DNA from: Clostridium sp. CAG:590
GTDB taxonomy: Bacteria > Bacillota > Clostridia > Lachnospirales > Lachnospiraceae
Assembly (NCBI GenBank): GCA_000431135.1
Contig: HF987885.1
Span: forward strand, 30,545 to 45,836
Length of the DNA: 15,292 nt
Direction: 5' to 3'
Positions 1-7,828 of this stretch are shown here, one piece after another. The notes beneath the pieces were generated by a model, which ran no database searches, was not told the origin of the DNA, and saw nothing but the letters and a program-made list of their open reading frames with translations. The translations under genes and the position numbers were made by a program. The first letter of the stretch is position 1; each line of letters begins with the position of its first letter.

Positions 1-1
1 A

Positions 2-1327
2 AAATTGAGTTTGGTATATGAACTTTCGAAAAGATTAGATCGTGGAGAATTATATTATAATAAAATAAAGACTCAGATAGAAAGAAATACTATAAATGAA
101 ATAGTGAAGAAAGATAAGATTATTGTGGCGTTTATAACATATTCAACAAGTGTATGGATTGGAGATGAGCTATATACTATATTGAGAAAATCAAAAAAGT
201 TTGAACCATATATTTTAGTAATGGCAAATTATAATGGTCAGAATGAGAGGATGCTTGAAGAAGAATATAAAAAACTACATAATTTTTATAAGAAAAAGAA
301 TATGAATATAATCGATACGTATGATATACATAAAAAGAAAAGTAAAAAAATGCATAATCTAAATATTAAGCCAGATGTATGTATATGGATGACTCCGTGG
401 ATAAATGTGTTCAATAGAGATTTAAGAATTGATAGATTTTTTTTGAATACATTACATACATATATTCCTTACGGGTTTATGATAGCTGATAATGTGGAAA
501 ATACTTTTGTTTATCATCAATATAATTTAAAAATTCATAATTTAGTATGGAAAGATTTTGAAGAAAGTTTGCTATCTTTAAAAATGGCAAAAAAATATAA
601 TTTTCTTAAAGGTAAAAATGCTGTTTATACAGGTTATCCGAAAATGGATAAATATTTTGAAAAAGAAGAACAATCATATAATGTTTGGGAAGAATTACAA
701 AGGCGAATAGGTAATAATTCGGCGAAAAAAATTATTTATGCGCCTCATCACTCATTGGACATAGAAGATGAAGTTTGTTTTTCTACTTTTGCAGTTAACT
801 ATAGAGAAATAATTAAGCTTGCGCGAAAGTATAAAGAAGAAACAGTTTGGGTGTTTAGACCGCATCCACTCTTAAAATATAAAGCGATTTTATTTGGTCT
901 GTTTAAAGATGAAAAAGAGTGGGAGATGTATGAAAATGAGTGGAATTCTTTGGAAAATGCACAAGTATTATGTGATGGAGAATATAGTAGTTTGTTTAAA
1001 AATTCGGATGGGATGATTTTAGATAGTGTATCTTTTTTAGCTGAATATCTATATGTTAATAAACCGCTTCTGTTTTTAAAGAGAACAGAACAACGATTCA
1101 ACGATTTTGGGCAATTGTTACTTGGTGTTCATTATACTTGTGATGGTAAAGATATTTACTCAATTAATAAATTTATAAAAAATGTAATTATAAATCAACA
1201 AGATGATAATTATAATGTTCGGAAAGTATTTTTTGAAAAATATTTAAACTATTATAATGCATTGGGCGAAAATGCAGCAAAAAATATTTATCTTGAAATT
1301 GAACATGGATTAATAGGAGGAAAGTGA
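2..1327 (+). CDS. CDP-glycerol glycerophosphotransferase-like protein, 5' end possibly outside window
   Basis: Probably transfers glycerol-phosphate (or a related polyol/sugar phosphate) from a CDP-activated donor onto a wall or surface polymer at the inner membrane face. The frame is open to the window edge; the first visible start-like codon is TTG at 5, with no upstream sequence to judge it, so the gene may begin earlier. Counting from that TTG, landmarks of the Glyphos_transf C-terminal fold are YTGYPKMD (about 208-215), YAPHHS (245-250), FRPHP (284-288, the donor-binding HP motif) and SDGMILDSVSFLAEY (334-348) followed by NKPLLF. No membrane segment is evident. It overlaps the next gene by 4 bases (GTGA). 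DNA is strongly AT-rich compared with the genes after 3200. The family is fairly clear; the actual polymer and donor cannot be read from sequence. Confidence 0.72.
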   Translation, partial: KLSLVYELSKRLDRGELYYNKIKTQIERNTINEIVKKDKIIVAFITYSTSVWIGDELYTILRKSKKFEPYILVMANYNGQNERMLEEEYKKLHNFYKKKNMNIIDTYDIHKKKSKKMHNLNIKPDVCIWMTPWINVFNRDLRIDRFFLNTLHTYIPYGFMIADNVENTFVYHQYNLKIHNLVWKDFEESLLSLKMAKKYNFLKGKNAVYTGYPKMDKYFEKEEQSYNVWEELQRRIGNNSAKKIIYAPHHSLDIEDEVCFSTFAVNYREIIKLARKYKEETVWVFRPHPLLKYKAILFGLFKDEKEWEMYENEWNSLENAQVLCDGEYSSLFKNSDGMILDSVSFLAEYLYVNKPLLFLKRTEQRFNDFGQLLLGVHYTCDGKDIYSINKFIKNVIINQQDDNYNVRKVFFEKYLNYYNALGENAAKNIYLEIEHGLIGGK

Positions 1328-2070
1328 AAAGTATGCGTATATTAAGGGAAAATGCAAAGATAGATTATAATGAAACAAAAAGGTTCTTTGAAAATCGAGC
1401 AATTAAATTTTCGGAAGATAATCCGTATTCGGTTACTATGTATCAGGATAATAACAAAACGTTAGTTCGAAATCGAAATGAATATGAGTTAAAAAAGCTA
1501 GTTCCTTTGTTGAAATTAAATAAAGATTCAAAAGTATTAGATGTTGCGTGTGGAATTGGAAGATGGGCAGATGCCATTGAGATGGATATAAATGTATATT
1601 ATGGATTGGATTTTAGTAAAGATTTAATTCGAATTGCACAAAAAAGAAATCGTAAAAGTAATTTTTACTTTTATGAGGAGGCGGCGGATCATGTTGGAAA
1701 ATTTGTGCAAGAAAAAGATATTGGAAAATTTAATGTTATACTAATTGTTGGTATTTTAATGTATCTAAATGATGAGGAAGTAAATTTGCTATTAAAACAA
1801 ATTGATGAAATTTGTGAAGAACATGCAATTATCTGTATTCGAGAACCTATTGGTATGGAAGAACGACTTACGTTAAAAGATTATTTTTCTGATGAATTAC
1901 AAGATAATTATAATGCTATATACAGAACGCAACAAGAAATGTTAAAATTCATTAAGGACAATTTTGTACAAACAGGATTTGACATAACGCAACAGGATTT
2001 TTTATTTAAGGAAGATGATTTGAATAACAGAAAAGAAACAAGGCAATATTATTATATTTTAGAAAGATAG
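1324..2070 (+). CDS. class I SAM-dependent methyltransferase
   Basis: A cytoplasmic methyltransferase of about 248 residues. Motif I is VLDVACGIGRW (71-81), followed by an acidic residue in YYGLDFS (D96) that should bind the SAM ribose; a post-motif stretch around 140-150 (ILIVGILMYL) fits strand 4. An N-terminal part of about 50 residues precedes the Rossmann core. The GTG at 1324 overlaps the previous stop and sits only 3 bases after AGGAGG (1315-1320); ATG at 1333 is 12 bases after it, so the start is uncertain by three codons. Neighbours (glycerophosphotransferase, NTP transferase) suggest that it methylates a sugar, polyol or head-group of a surface polymer, but this is inference; the substrate is unknown. 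Confidence 0.8.
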   Translation: MKSMRILRENAKIDYNETKRFFENRAIKFSEDNPYSVTMYQDNNKTLVRNRNEYELKKLVPLLKLNKDSKVLDVACGIGRWADAIEMDINVYYGLDFSKDLIRIAQKRNRKSNFYFYEEAADHVGKFVQEKDIGKFNVILIVGILMYLNDEEVNLLLKQIDEICEEHAIICIREPIGMEERLTLKDYFSDELQDNYNAIYRTQQEMLKFIKDNFVQTGFDITQQDFLFKEDDLNNRKETRQYYYILER

Positions 2071-2079
2071 TGGTAATGT

Positions 2080-2544
2080 ATGCATTTTTGTGAGTTTATT
2101 TTTGATTTAGAATCTATATTAATTAGAAAGAATGGGGAAGTGAAAATATGCAGACCAATTGTAGATTTTATTTGCGAAAAATATAATAGATGTTATATTA
2201 TAACAAAATTATCGCCGGAGAGAGTGAATAAGGTGACGTGTATGATTAATATGGAGGATAGAATATATTATTTACAGGAACAGAAATATATTTCTAATAA
2301 TAAAAAGGATATAACTGATGTTACTGCTAGAATGTTAGAAAAGAAAAGTGAAAAAATAGTGGTCGCTGTGGGAAAATCTATTATAGAGGCATTGCCATTA
2401 AAAAAAGGTGATGTTAAAATTATGTTTGATGTAAGAGATGTTATATCACAATCGATACTGGAATGTGTTGACTATGCAATTTATAGTGAGGATAAATTAG
2501 TTGAATTCTTATATAAATTGGATGAAGATATTACGAGGAGATGA
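2080..2544 (+). CDS. HAD-fold protein with degenerate active site
   Basis: A 154-residue protein with the outline of a haloacid dehalogenase fold. FIFDLESIL (residues 6-14) places Asp9 where the HAD nucleophile sits but has Glu11 in place of the second Asp. IITK (40-43) fits motif II. Residues 93-148 follow the pattern of the last part of a P-type ATPase phosphorylation domain (VAVG....EALPLKKGDV....DV...S...VDYAI...D.L), yet the GDGxND acidic loop reads GKSIIEA. The metal-binding acids are thus missing and normal phosphatase activity is doubtful. The start has a weak ribosome site (GTGGTAATGT before ATG) and lies 9 bases after the methyltransferase stop, which suggests translational coupling. 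It could be a regulatory or scaffolding partner of the following nucleotidyltransferase. Fold assignment is by eye. Confidence 0.6.
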   Translation: MHFCEFIFDLESILIRKNGEVKICRPIVDFICEKYNRCYIITKLSPERVNKVTCMINMEDRIYYLQEQKYISNNKKDITDVTARMLEKKSEKIVVAVGKSIIEALPLKKGDVKIMFDVRDVISQSILECVDYAIYSEDKLVEFLYKLDEDITRR

Positions 2545-2548
2545 ATAA

Positions 2549-3196
2549 ATGTTTTCTAGAACAATTATTATTAGTTGTGCAGGAATGGGTAATAGGCTTG
2601 GATTAGGAAAGACAAAAGCGTTAATCGAAATAGAAGGAAAACCGTTAATTATTAGACAATTAGAAATGCTTGCTAATGAAGATGATATACGTATTGTCGT
2701 TGGATATCAAGCAGAGCAACTAATAGATGTTGTAAAAAAATATCGGAAGGATGTTGTATTTGTGTTTAATCATAATTATAGGAATACAGGAACTGGAGCA
2801 AGTGTGGTTTTAGCATCACAATATGCTAATGAATATATATTAACATTAGATGGTGATTTGTTAATACATCCAGATGATATGAAAAGAATTTTGAAATATA
2901 ATGATGAATTTGTAAGTGGAGGAGAAATAGTGTCGGATGATCCATGGTTTGTACAAACAGAAGAAGAACATAATAGGGAATGTGTTAGAGCGTTTTCAAA
3001 AGAAAATGGAAGGTATGAATGGAATGGTATTGCTCAGTTAGAGAGTTATAAAATAAGGGAAGGGACAGGGCATGTTTTTCAATTACTTGAACCATGGCTG
3101 CCTATTCCATTTTTGCAAGTCCGGACACGCGAAATAGACACCAAGGCTGATTTAGACAGAGCAGAAAAATGGATTATAAAAGGGTATAAAGATTAG
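2549..3196 (+). CDS. NTP transferase (LicC/phosphocholine cytidylyltransferase-like)
   Basis: Expected to condense an NTP, probably CTP, with a phosphorylated sugar, polyol or amino-alcohol to give the activated donor for a surface polymer. The N-terminus carries the nucleotide-binding signature AGMGNRLGLGKTKALIEIEG (11-30), then VVGYQAEQLID (50-60), and the metal-binding LDGD (100-103, Asp101 and Asp103). At 215 residues it matches single-domain members. The ATG is 8 bases after GAGGAG (2535-2540), and the gene follows the HAD-like gene with a 4-base gap, so they are co-translated. The last ~90 bases are less AT-rich than the rest, suggesting a recombination joint (see findings). Nucleotide and substrate specificity cannot be told from sequence. 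Confidence 0.78.
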   Translation: MFSRTIIISCAGMGNRLGLGKTKALIEIEGKPLIIRQLEMLANEDDIRIVVGYQAEQLIDVVKKYRKDVVFVFNHNYRNTGTGASVVLASQYANEYILTLDGDLLIHPDDMKRILKYNDEFVSGGEIVSDDPWFVQTEEEHNRECVRAFSKENGRYEWNGIAQLESYKIREGTGHVFQLLEPWLPIPFLQVRTREIDTKADLDRAEKWIIKGYKD

Positions 3197-3231
3197 AAAT
3201 ATTGTTTTATAAAATTTATGAGGTGACCAAA

Positions 3232-3675
3232 TTGAACACATTACAAAAATACATAAAAATGTTCCGTGAGGACATTCGCAATGCCATGTCATACAGATGC
3301 GGATTAGATGAACTAAATAATTTCTTAATGCTGATTGGATTCATTTACATTGTAGTTGCATTATTTAGTCATGATTGGATATTCACTATCATTGGAGCGG
3401 TATTTGTGGTATTATCCTATTTGCGTGTATTCTCTAAGAATCTGGAAAAGAGAAAAAAGGAGAATGATGTGTATATGCATTATATGGGTGCATTTGTTAT
3501 ATTTACACGGCGGATGCGTTTGGCTGTAAAGATGAGGATTAAGACCATGAGAGATCCGGCGTATGCATATTTTGTATGTAAGAAATGCCATCAGGTAATC
3601 CGTGTGCCAAAAGGAAAGAATAAGATCAATATCCGCTGTCCGAAGTGCGACAGTACCTTTGTAAAAAGGACATAA
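3232..3675 (+). CDS. small membrane protein with C-terminal zinc ribbon
   Basis: I do not recognise a named family. The start chosen is TTG at 3232, because GAGGTG (3220-3225) lies 6 bases upstream; the more upstream TTG at 3202 would put that ribosome site inside the gene. The 147-residue product has two hydrophobic segments (about 31-47 and 49-66), a basic linker rich in Lys/Arg (68-110), and a C-terminal ribbon with Cys116-x-x-Cys119 and Cys136-x-x-Cys139, a typical four-cysteine zinc site. With a short inter-helix loop, both termini would lie in the cytoplasm. Base composition returns to the chromosomal norm here. It is followed 58 bases later by the cysteine desulfurase gene with no visible terminator between, so they may be co-transcribed. 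Function unknown. Confidence 0.7.
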   Translation: MNTLQKYIKMFREDIRNAMSYRCGLDELNNFLMLIGFIYIVVALFSHDWIFTIIGAVFVVLSYLRVFSKNLEKRKKENDVYMHYMGAFVIFTRRMRLAVKMRIKTMRDPAYAYFVCKKCHQVIRVPKGKNKINIRCPKCDSTFVKRT

Positions 3676-3733
3676 TGACTGTACGGATAACAAGACAGAA
3701 TAACAGCGATAGTTCAGGAGATAAACAGAGAAA

Positions 3734-4888
3734 ATGGAAGTATATTTTGACAATGCAGCGACAACAAAAATCATTCCGGAAGTCCGGGAAATTATGTTAG
3801 AGACAATGGATGTGGAATACGGCAATCCATCCTCTATGCATATTAAGGGTGTTCAGGCGGAAAACTATCTGCGGAATGCCAGAAATACAATTGCAAAACA
3901 ATTGAAATGTGAATCAAAAGAGATTATTTTTACATCCGGTGGAACGGAATCCAATAATCTGGCTCTGTTAGGTCTTGCATTGGCAAACAAACGTGCAGGA
4001 AATCATATTATTACGACAGGAATAGAACATGCTTCGGTGTATAATCCGGTATTGTATTTGCAGGATCTTGGATTTCGGGTTACTTTTTTGAAAGTGGATG
4101 CAAGAGGAAAAGTGGACTTGCAGCATTTACGGGAAAGCCTGGATGAAGATACCATTCTGGTCTCAACAATGGCGGTGAACAACGAGATTGGTGCCGTAGA
4201 ACCGATAGAAGAGATTGCGGCGATCATCAAAAAATATAACGAGGAACATGATAAGAACATCTTATATCATGTGGACGCAATACAAGCCTTTGGAAAACGG
4301 ATCTTGTATCCAAAACGGATCGGAATTGATGCAATGTCAATGAGTGGACATAAGATTCATGGTCCCAAAGGAAGTGGAGCTTTATTTGTGGACAGCCGGG
4401 CAAAGATCAAGCCGGTTCTTTATGGCGGAGGACAGGAAAAAGGATTGCGTTCCGGAACGGAGAATACGGCTGCAATTGCCGGAATGGGCAAAGCAACAGA
4501 GATTATGTATAACAGGATAGAAGAGAATAATCATAAAATGCAATTAGTAAAAGATGCATTGATTCAGGGTGCTACACAGATTGAAGGTGTGACAGATAAT
4601 TCTGGGGAATCTCCGCATATAGCCAGCTTAAGTTTCCGAGGAGTAAGAAGTGAAGTATTATTGCACGCACTAGAAGACAGGGGGATATATGTATCGGCAG
4701 GATCTGCCTGCTCTTCCAACCATCCTGCCATTAGTGGGGTGTTGACAGCGATTGGATTGGATAAGGATCTGTTAGAATCTACTTTACGTTTTAGTTTTTG
4801 TGAGTATAATACTGTAGAGGAAGCAGAATATACGGTTAATGTATTGAAAGAATTGTTACCGATGTTAAGAAAGTATACAAGAAAGTGA
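3734..4888 (+). CDS. cysteine desulfurase, NifS/IscS family
   Basis: PLP enzyme that takes sulfur from L-cysteine to form an enzyme persulfide and alanine. FDNAATT near the N-terminus, EHASVYNP, the PLP-binding lysine in SGHKIHGPKG (Lys207) and the sulfur-carrying cysteine in SAGSACSSNHP (Cys326) are all visible. At 384 residues it has the normal length. A sparse AGGAG (3716-3720) lies 13 bases before the ATG, a rather long spacing. The thiI gene starts 7 bases downstream, so the likely main job is to feed sulfur to ThiI for tRNA 4-thiouridine, like NifZ in Bacillus subtilis; supply to Fe-S assembly is also possible. No scaffold (iscU/sufU) gene is in view. Family certain, exact paralogue less so. 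Confidence 0.95.
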   Translation: MEVYFDNAATTKIIPEVREIMLETMDVEYGNPSSMHIKGVQAENYLRNARNTIAKQLKCESKEIIFTSGGTESNNLALLGLALANKRAGNHIITTGIEHASVYNPVLYLQDLGFRVTFLKVDARGKVDLQHLRESLDEDTILVSTMAVNNEIGAVEPIEEIAAIIKKYNEEHDKNILYHVDAIQAFGKRILYPKRIGIDAMSMSGHKIHGPKGSGALFVDSRAKIKPVLYGGGQEKGLRSGTENTAAIAGMGKATEIMYNRIEENNHKMQLVKDALIQGATQIEGVTDNSGESPHIASLSFRGVRSEVLLHALEDRGIYVSAGSACSSNHPAISGVLTAIGLDKDLLESTLRFSFCEYNTVEEAEYTVNVLKELLPMLRKYTRK

Positions 4889-4895
4889 GATAGAG

Positions 4896-6095
4896 ATGGA
4901 ATATAAGACATTTTTGATCAAATATGCAGAGATAGGCACAAAGGGAAAGAACCGTTATGTGTTTGAGGATGTATTATGCCAGCAGATTAAAAAGCATGTG
5001 GCAAAGTTAGGAGAATTCTTCATTCGGAGAGAGTATGGAAGAATTTTCTTAGAGGCAGAGTCTGCTTACGATTACGAGGATCTGATCTCTGAATTGCAGA
5101 AGGTGTTCGGTGTAGTCGGCATTTGCCCGATTGTGGTGGAAAGTCAGGTTACATTTGACGCAATCAAAGAAAAAGCGATTGCGTATATGAGAGAGTGCTA
5201 TGGAGATGCAATGCTTACCTTCAAAGTAAATGCAAGACGCAGTAATAAGAAGTTCCCAATGAAATCCATGGAACTCAACAGTGAGATCGGTCATTATTTA
5301 TTAGAGGAATTTCCGAATCTGTCTGTCGATGTGCACAAACCGGATGTATTGTTGAATATTGAAGTACGGGAGCAGGTGTACCTGTATTCACAGACAATAA
5401 AAGGAGCAGGCGGACTTCCGGTTGGAACCAATGGTAAGGCAATGCTGTTATTATCCGGAGGTATTGATTCGCCGGTTGCCGGATATATGATTTCAAAAAG
5501 AGGCGTAGAATTAGAGGCAGTATATTTTAATGCGCCACCATATACATCAGAGAGAGCAAAACAAAAAGTGATCGATCTTGCACGGATCGTATCCGGATAT
5601 TCCGGAACAATACGGCTTCACATTGTGAACTTTACAGATATTCAGCTTGCAATCTATGAGAAATGCCCGCATGAAGAATTAACGATCATTATGCGCCGCT
5701 ATATGATGAAGATTGCGGAGCATATTGCAAAGGATAATAATTGTCAGGCGTTGATCACCGGAGAAAGTATCGGACAGGTTGCATCGCAGACAATGCATAG
5801 TCTGGCATGTACGAATGAAGTGTGTACCATGCCGGTATTCCGTCCATGTATCGGAATGGATAAACAGGAGATTGTAGACATATCGGAACAGATTGATACT
5901 TATGAGACTTCAATTCTTCCGTATGAGGATTGCTGTACAATCTTTGTAGCCAAACATCCGGTTACCAAGCCGATATTGGAGATTATTAAGAAGTCTGAAG
6001 AGAAACTTTCAGATGTGATCGATCCGTTATTAGAGGAAGCGTATGCATCTATCGAAGTGGTAGAAGCCAATATTGAAGATCTTGTAAAGGCATAA
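4896..6095 (+). CDS. thiI: tRNA uracil 4-sulfurtransferase ThiI
   Basis: Uses ATP and a persulfide donor to convert U8 of tRNA to 4-thiouridine; in many bacteria it also supplies sulfur for the thiamine thiazole. The N-terminal ferredoxin-like/THUMP RNA-binding part spans roughly residues 1-165. The PP-loop ATP site LLLSGGIDSP is at 184-193, and the conserved PYEDCCTIF is at 342-350. At 399 residues the protein ends after the adenylation domain and lacks the C-terminal rhodanese domain of the Escherichia coli enzyme, as in Bacillus. It lies 7 bases after the cysteine desulfurase stop with only a weak purine-rich ribosome site (GATAGAG), suggesting translational coupling. The next gene downstream is on the opposite strand. 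Confidence 0.96.
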   Translation: MEYKTFLIKYAEIGTKGKNRYVFEDVLCQQIKKHVAKLGEFFIRREYGRIFLEAESAYDYEDLISELQKVFGVVGICPIVVESQVTFDAIKEKAIAYMRECYGDAMLTFKVNARRSNKKFPMKSMELNSEIGHYLLEEFPNLSVDVHKPDVLLNIEVREQVYLYSQTIKGAGGLPVGTNGKAMLLLSGGIDSPVAGYMISKRGVELEAVYFNAPPYTSERAKQKVIDLARIVSGYSGTIRLHIVNFTDIQLAIYEKCPHEELTIIMRRYMMKIAEHIAKDNNCQALITGESIGQVASQTMHSLACTNEVCTMPVFRPCIGMDKQEIVDISEQIDTYETSILPYEDCCTIFVAKHPVTKPILEIIKKSEEKLSDVIDPLLEEAYASIEVVEANIEDLVKA

Positions 6096-6106
6096 GAGAA
6101 TAGAGG

Positions 6107-6150
6107 AAAATAAAAAAAGAGGGTGTTTCGGAATTGCCCGAACACCCTCT
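6107..6150 (-). terminator. intrinsic terminator of the HPr-like gene
   Basis: On the minus strand a hairpin with 10-base-pair outer arms (plus-strand 6118-6127 AGAGGGTGTT with 6141-6150 AACACCCTCT), extended by CGG/CCG after a bulge, is followed directly by a run of seven T (plus-strand A run 6112-6118) and a further T-rich stretch. It lies 24 bases past the stop of the minus-strand gene. Read from the plus strand the same hairpin follows thiI but has only a weak T tract (GACTTGTTTG), so it may also slow or stop thiI transcripts. Confidence 0.85.
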
Positions 6151-6173
6151 GACTTGTTTGATTCAGTTGAATA

Positions 6174-6404
6174 TTAGATAATGTATGGCTCTAAGGCTTT
6201 CATGATCTCTGAATCGTCGCCTTCTGCATGGATATTCAAGTCGATTGGCTGTGAAATATCCAAACTGAAAATGCCCATGATGGACTTCGCATCAATCACA
6301 TATCTGCCGGAAACAAGATCGAATTCGGCATCAAACTTAGCGATGTCGTTCACAAAGCTTTTTACTTTATCAATTGAATTCAAAGAGATTTTAACTGATT
6401 TCAT
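6174..6404 (-). CDS. HPr-like protein lacking the phosphocarrier histidine
   Basis: A 76-residue member of the HPr fold family. The regulatory-serine motif is well preserved as KSIMGIFSLD (40-49; Ser41 aligns with Ser46 of HPr), followed by a normal C-terminal half. The region that normally holds NPxGLHARPA with His15 reads NSIDKVKSFVNDIAKF and has no His, so it cannot carry phosphate for PTS sugar uptake from EI. By analogy with Crh of Bacillus, it may act only as a Ser-phosphorylated regulator (CcpA cofactor) if HPr kinase is present; that is inference. The start is fixed by AGGAGG 7 bases upstream (plus 6413-6418). It is the only minus-strand gene between two plus-strand operons, with its own promoter and terminator. 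Confidence 0.85.
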   Translation of the reverse strand: MKSVKISLNSIDKVKSFVNDIAKFDAEFDLVSGRYVIDAKSIMGIFSLDISQPIDLNIHAEGDDSEIMKALEPYII

Positions 6405-6451
6405 AGTGAATCCTCCTAGATAATTATTATGTCTTTGACATGTCTAGTATT

Positions 6452-6480
6452 ATGATAACTTTTTAAATAGTAAAAGTCAA
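6452..6480 (-). promoter_or_regulatory. sigma-A type promoter of the HPr-like gene
   Basis: Minus strand: TTGACT (-35; plus 6475-6480), 17-base spacer, TATCAT (-10; plus 6452-6457), about 30 bases before the AGGAGG of the HPr-like gene. Spacing is ideal and five of six -35 bases match the consensus. The rest of the 119-base gap to mtaB is AT-rich; no clear plus-strand promoter for mtaB was recognised in it. Confidence 0.72.
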
Positions 6481-6523
6481 TACGAAAAATATATAGTTTG
6501 TGTAAAGGATAGAATAAAAGAAT

Positions 6524-7825
6524 ATGAATAAAAATGAAGAACAGATGAGACCGTTAACAGCTTCTATCATCAATCTTGGCTGCAAAGTAAACAAGTATGA
6601 AGCAGATGCCATGAAAGATAAATTGATGGCTGCCGGAATGGTGGTTGTGGAACCGGATGATATTGCCGATATCTATATTGTGAATACCTGTTCCGTTACC
6701 AATATGGCACAGAAGAAATCCAGACAGATGCTGCGACGTGCTAAGAAGTGGAATCCGGAAGCAATCATCATTGCCGCAGGTTGTTATGTGAATGCAGAAC
6801 ATGATACATTGAAAAATGAGAAATTTGTGGATATCGTTGTAGGGAACAACTGCAAAAAAGATATTGTAGAGGTGATACAGGAATATCTGAAGAATTCCGC
6901 TCGCGGAGATAATTATATTGAGATTGGGAAGACACAAGAATACGAAGAGATGGGAAGACTGAATGCAGCACATTTGGATCACCAGCGGGCGTATGTTAAG
7001 ATTCAGGACGGATGCAACCAGTTTTGTTCTTATTGTATCATTCCGTATACAAGAGGAAGGGTGCGAAGCAGAGACCCGGAGCGCATTTTAGACGAGATAC
7101 AGGAACTGGCACAGACCGGAGTAAAGGAATTTGTTCTGACCGGGATTCACATTTCCTCCTATGGGGTTGATTTTACGGAACAGGATATGGATTTGGGAGA
7201 TCTGATCGAACGGATCGGTGAGATTCCGGAAGTGGAACGGATCCGGATCGGTTCATTAGAGCCAAGGATTGTTACTGCGGAATTCATTCAGAAAGTATCC
7301 AAAAGTGGTAAGCTTTGTCCGCATTTTCACTTGTCCTTGCAGAGTGCATGTAATGAAACTTTGAAACGGATGAACCGGAAATATACGATCGAAGAATTTA
7401 TGGAAAAGTGTCAGTTGCTGCGGGATCGTTTTGAACAGCCTGCTATCACAACGGATGTCATTGTGGGATTTCCGGGTGAAACGGAAGAGGAATTTGCCGT
7501 AACGGTGGAGAATCTGAAACAACTGCAATTATATGAGATCCATGTTTTTAAGTATTCACCAAGATCCGGAACGGTTGCGGAGAAGATGACGGATCAGATT
7601 CCAGAAGAAAAAAAGCATGCGAGAAGTGAAGAATTACTGACCCTTACCCAGAAACAGAAAGAAGAATACGAACAAAGTCTGAAAGGGTTGGAAGATGAAG
7701 TGCTGATTGAGGAAAAAGCAGAGAATTCGGAGGATTGTTATACCGGACATACCACAAGATATGTCAGAGTATATGTACATTCCAAAGATAATCCGGTCAA
7801 TCAGATTGTAAAGTATAGATATTAA
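6524..7825 (+). CDS. mtaB: tRNA (N6-threonylcarbamoyladenosine-37-C2)-methylthiotransferase MtaB
   Basis: Radical-SAM enzyme that adds a methylthio group to t6A37 of tRNAs reading ANN codons. UPF0004 domain with the three auxiliary-cluster cysteines Cys20 (NLGCKVNKYE), Cys56 (VNTCSVTN) and Cys87 (AAGCYVN). Radical-SAM CxxxCxxC is DGCNQFCSYC (Cys164, 168, 171), followed by IIPYTRGRVRSR. A TRAM-type RNA-binding tail begins near 385. The NLGCKVNKYEAD signature separates it from MiaB and RimO. Length 433 is normal for the family. The start has a modest AAAGGA 14 bases upstream; Met8 is an alternative with no better site. It is followed after 50 bases by the ireB promoter. Confidence 0.94.
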   Translation: MNKNEEQMRPLTASIINLGCKVNKYEADAMKDKLMAAGMVVVEPDDIADIYIVNTCSVTNMAQKKSRQMLRRAKKWNPEAIIIAAGCYVNAEHDTLKNEKFVDIVVGNNCKKDIVEVIQEYLKNSARGDNYIEIGKTQEYEEMGRLNAAHLDHQRAYVKIQDGCNQFCSYCIIPYTRGRVRSRDPERILDEIQELAQTGVKEFVLTGIHISSYGVDFTEQDMDLGDLIERIGEIPEVERIRIGSLEPRIVTAEFIQKVSKSGKLCPHFHLSLQSACNETLKRMNRKYTIEEFMEKCQLLRDRFEQPAITTDVIVGFPGETEEEFAVTVENLKQLQLYEIHVFKYSPRSGTVAEKMTDQIPEEKKHARSEELLTLTQKQKEEYEQSLKGLEDEVLIEEKAENSEDCYTGHTTRYVRVYVHSKDNPVNQIVKYRY

Positions 7826-7828
7826 AAC

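Noticed and set aside
3174..3212. TTATAAAA and TTTTATAA as an inverted repeat after the NTP transferase gene, possibly a terminator.
   Set aside because: The arms are only A and T with a 23-base loop and no following T run; expected by chance in such AT-rich DNA.
6181..6423. An 80-codon plus-strand open frame opposite the HPr-like gene.
   Set aside because: It is the complement of a well-supported gene with AGGAGG, promoter and terminator on the minus strand.
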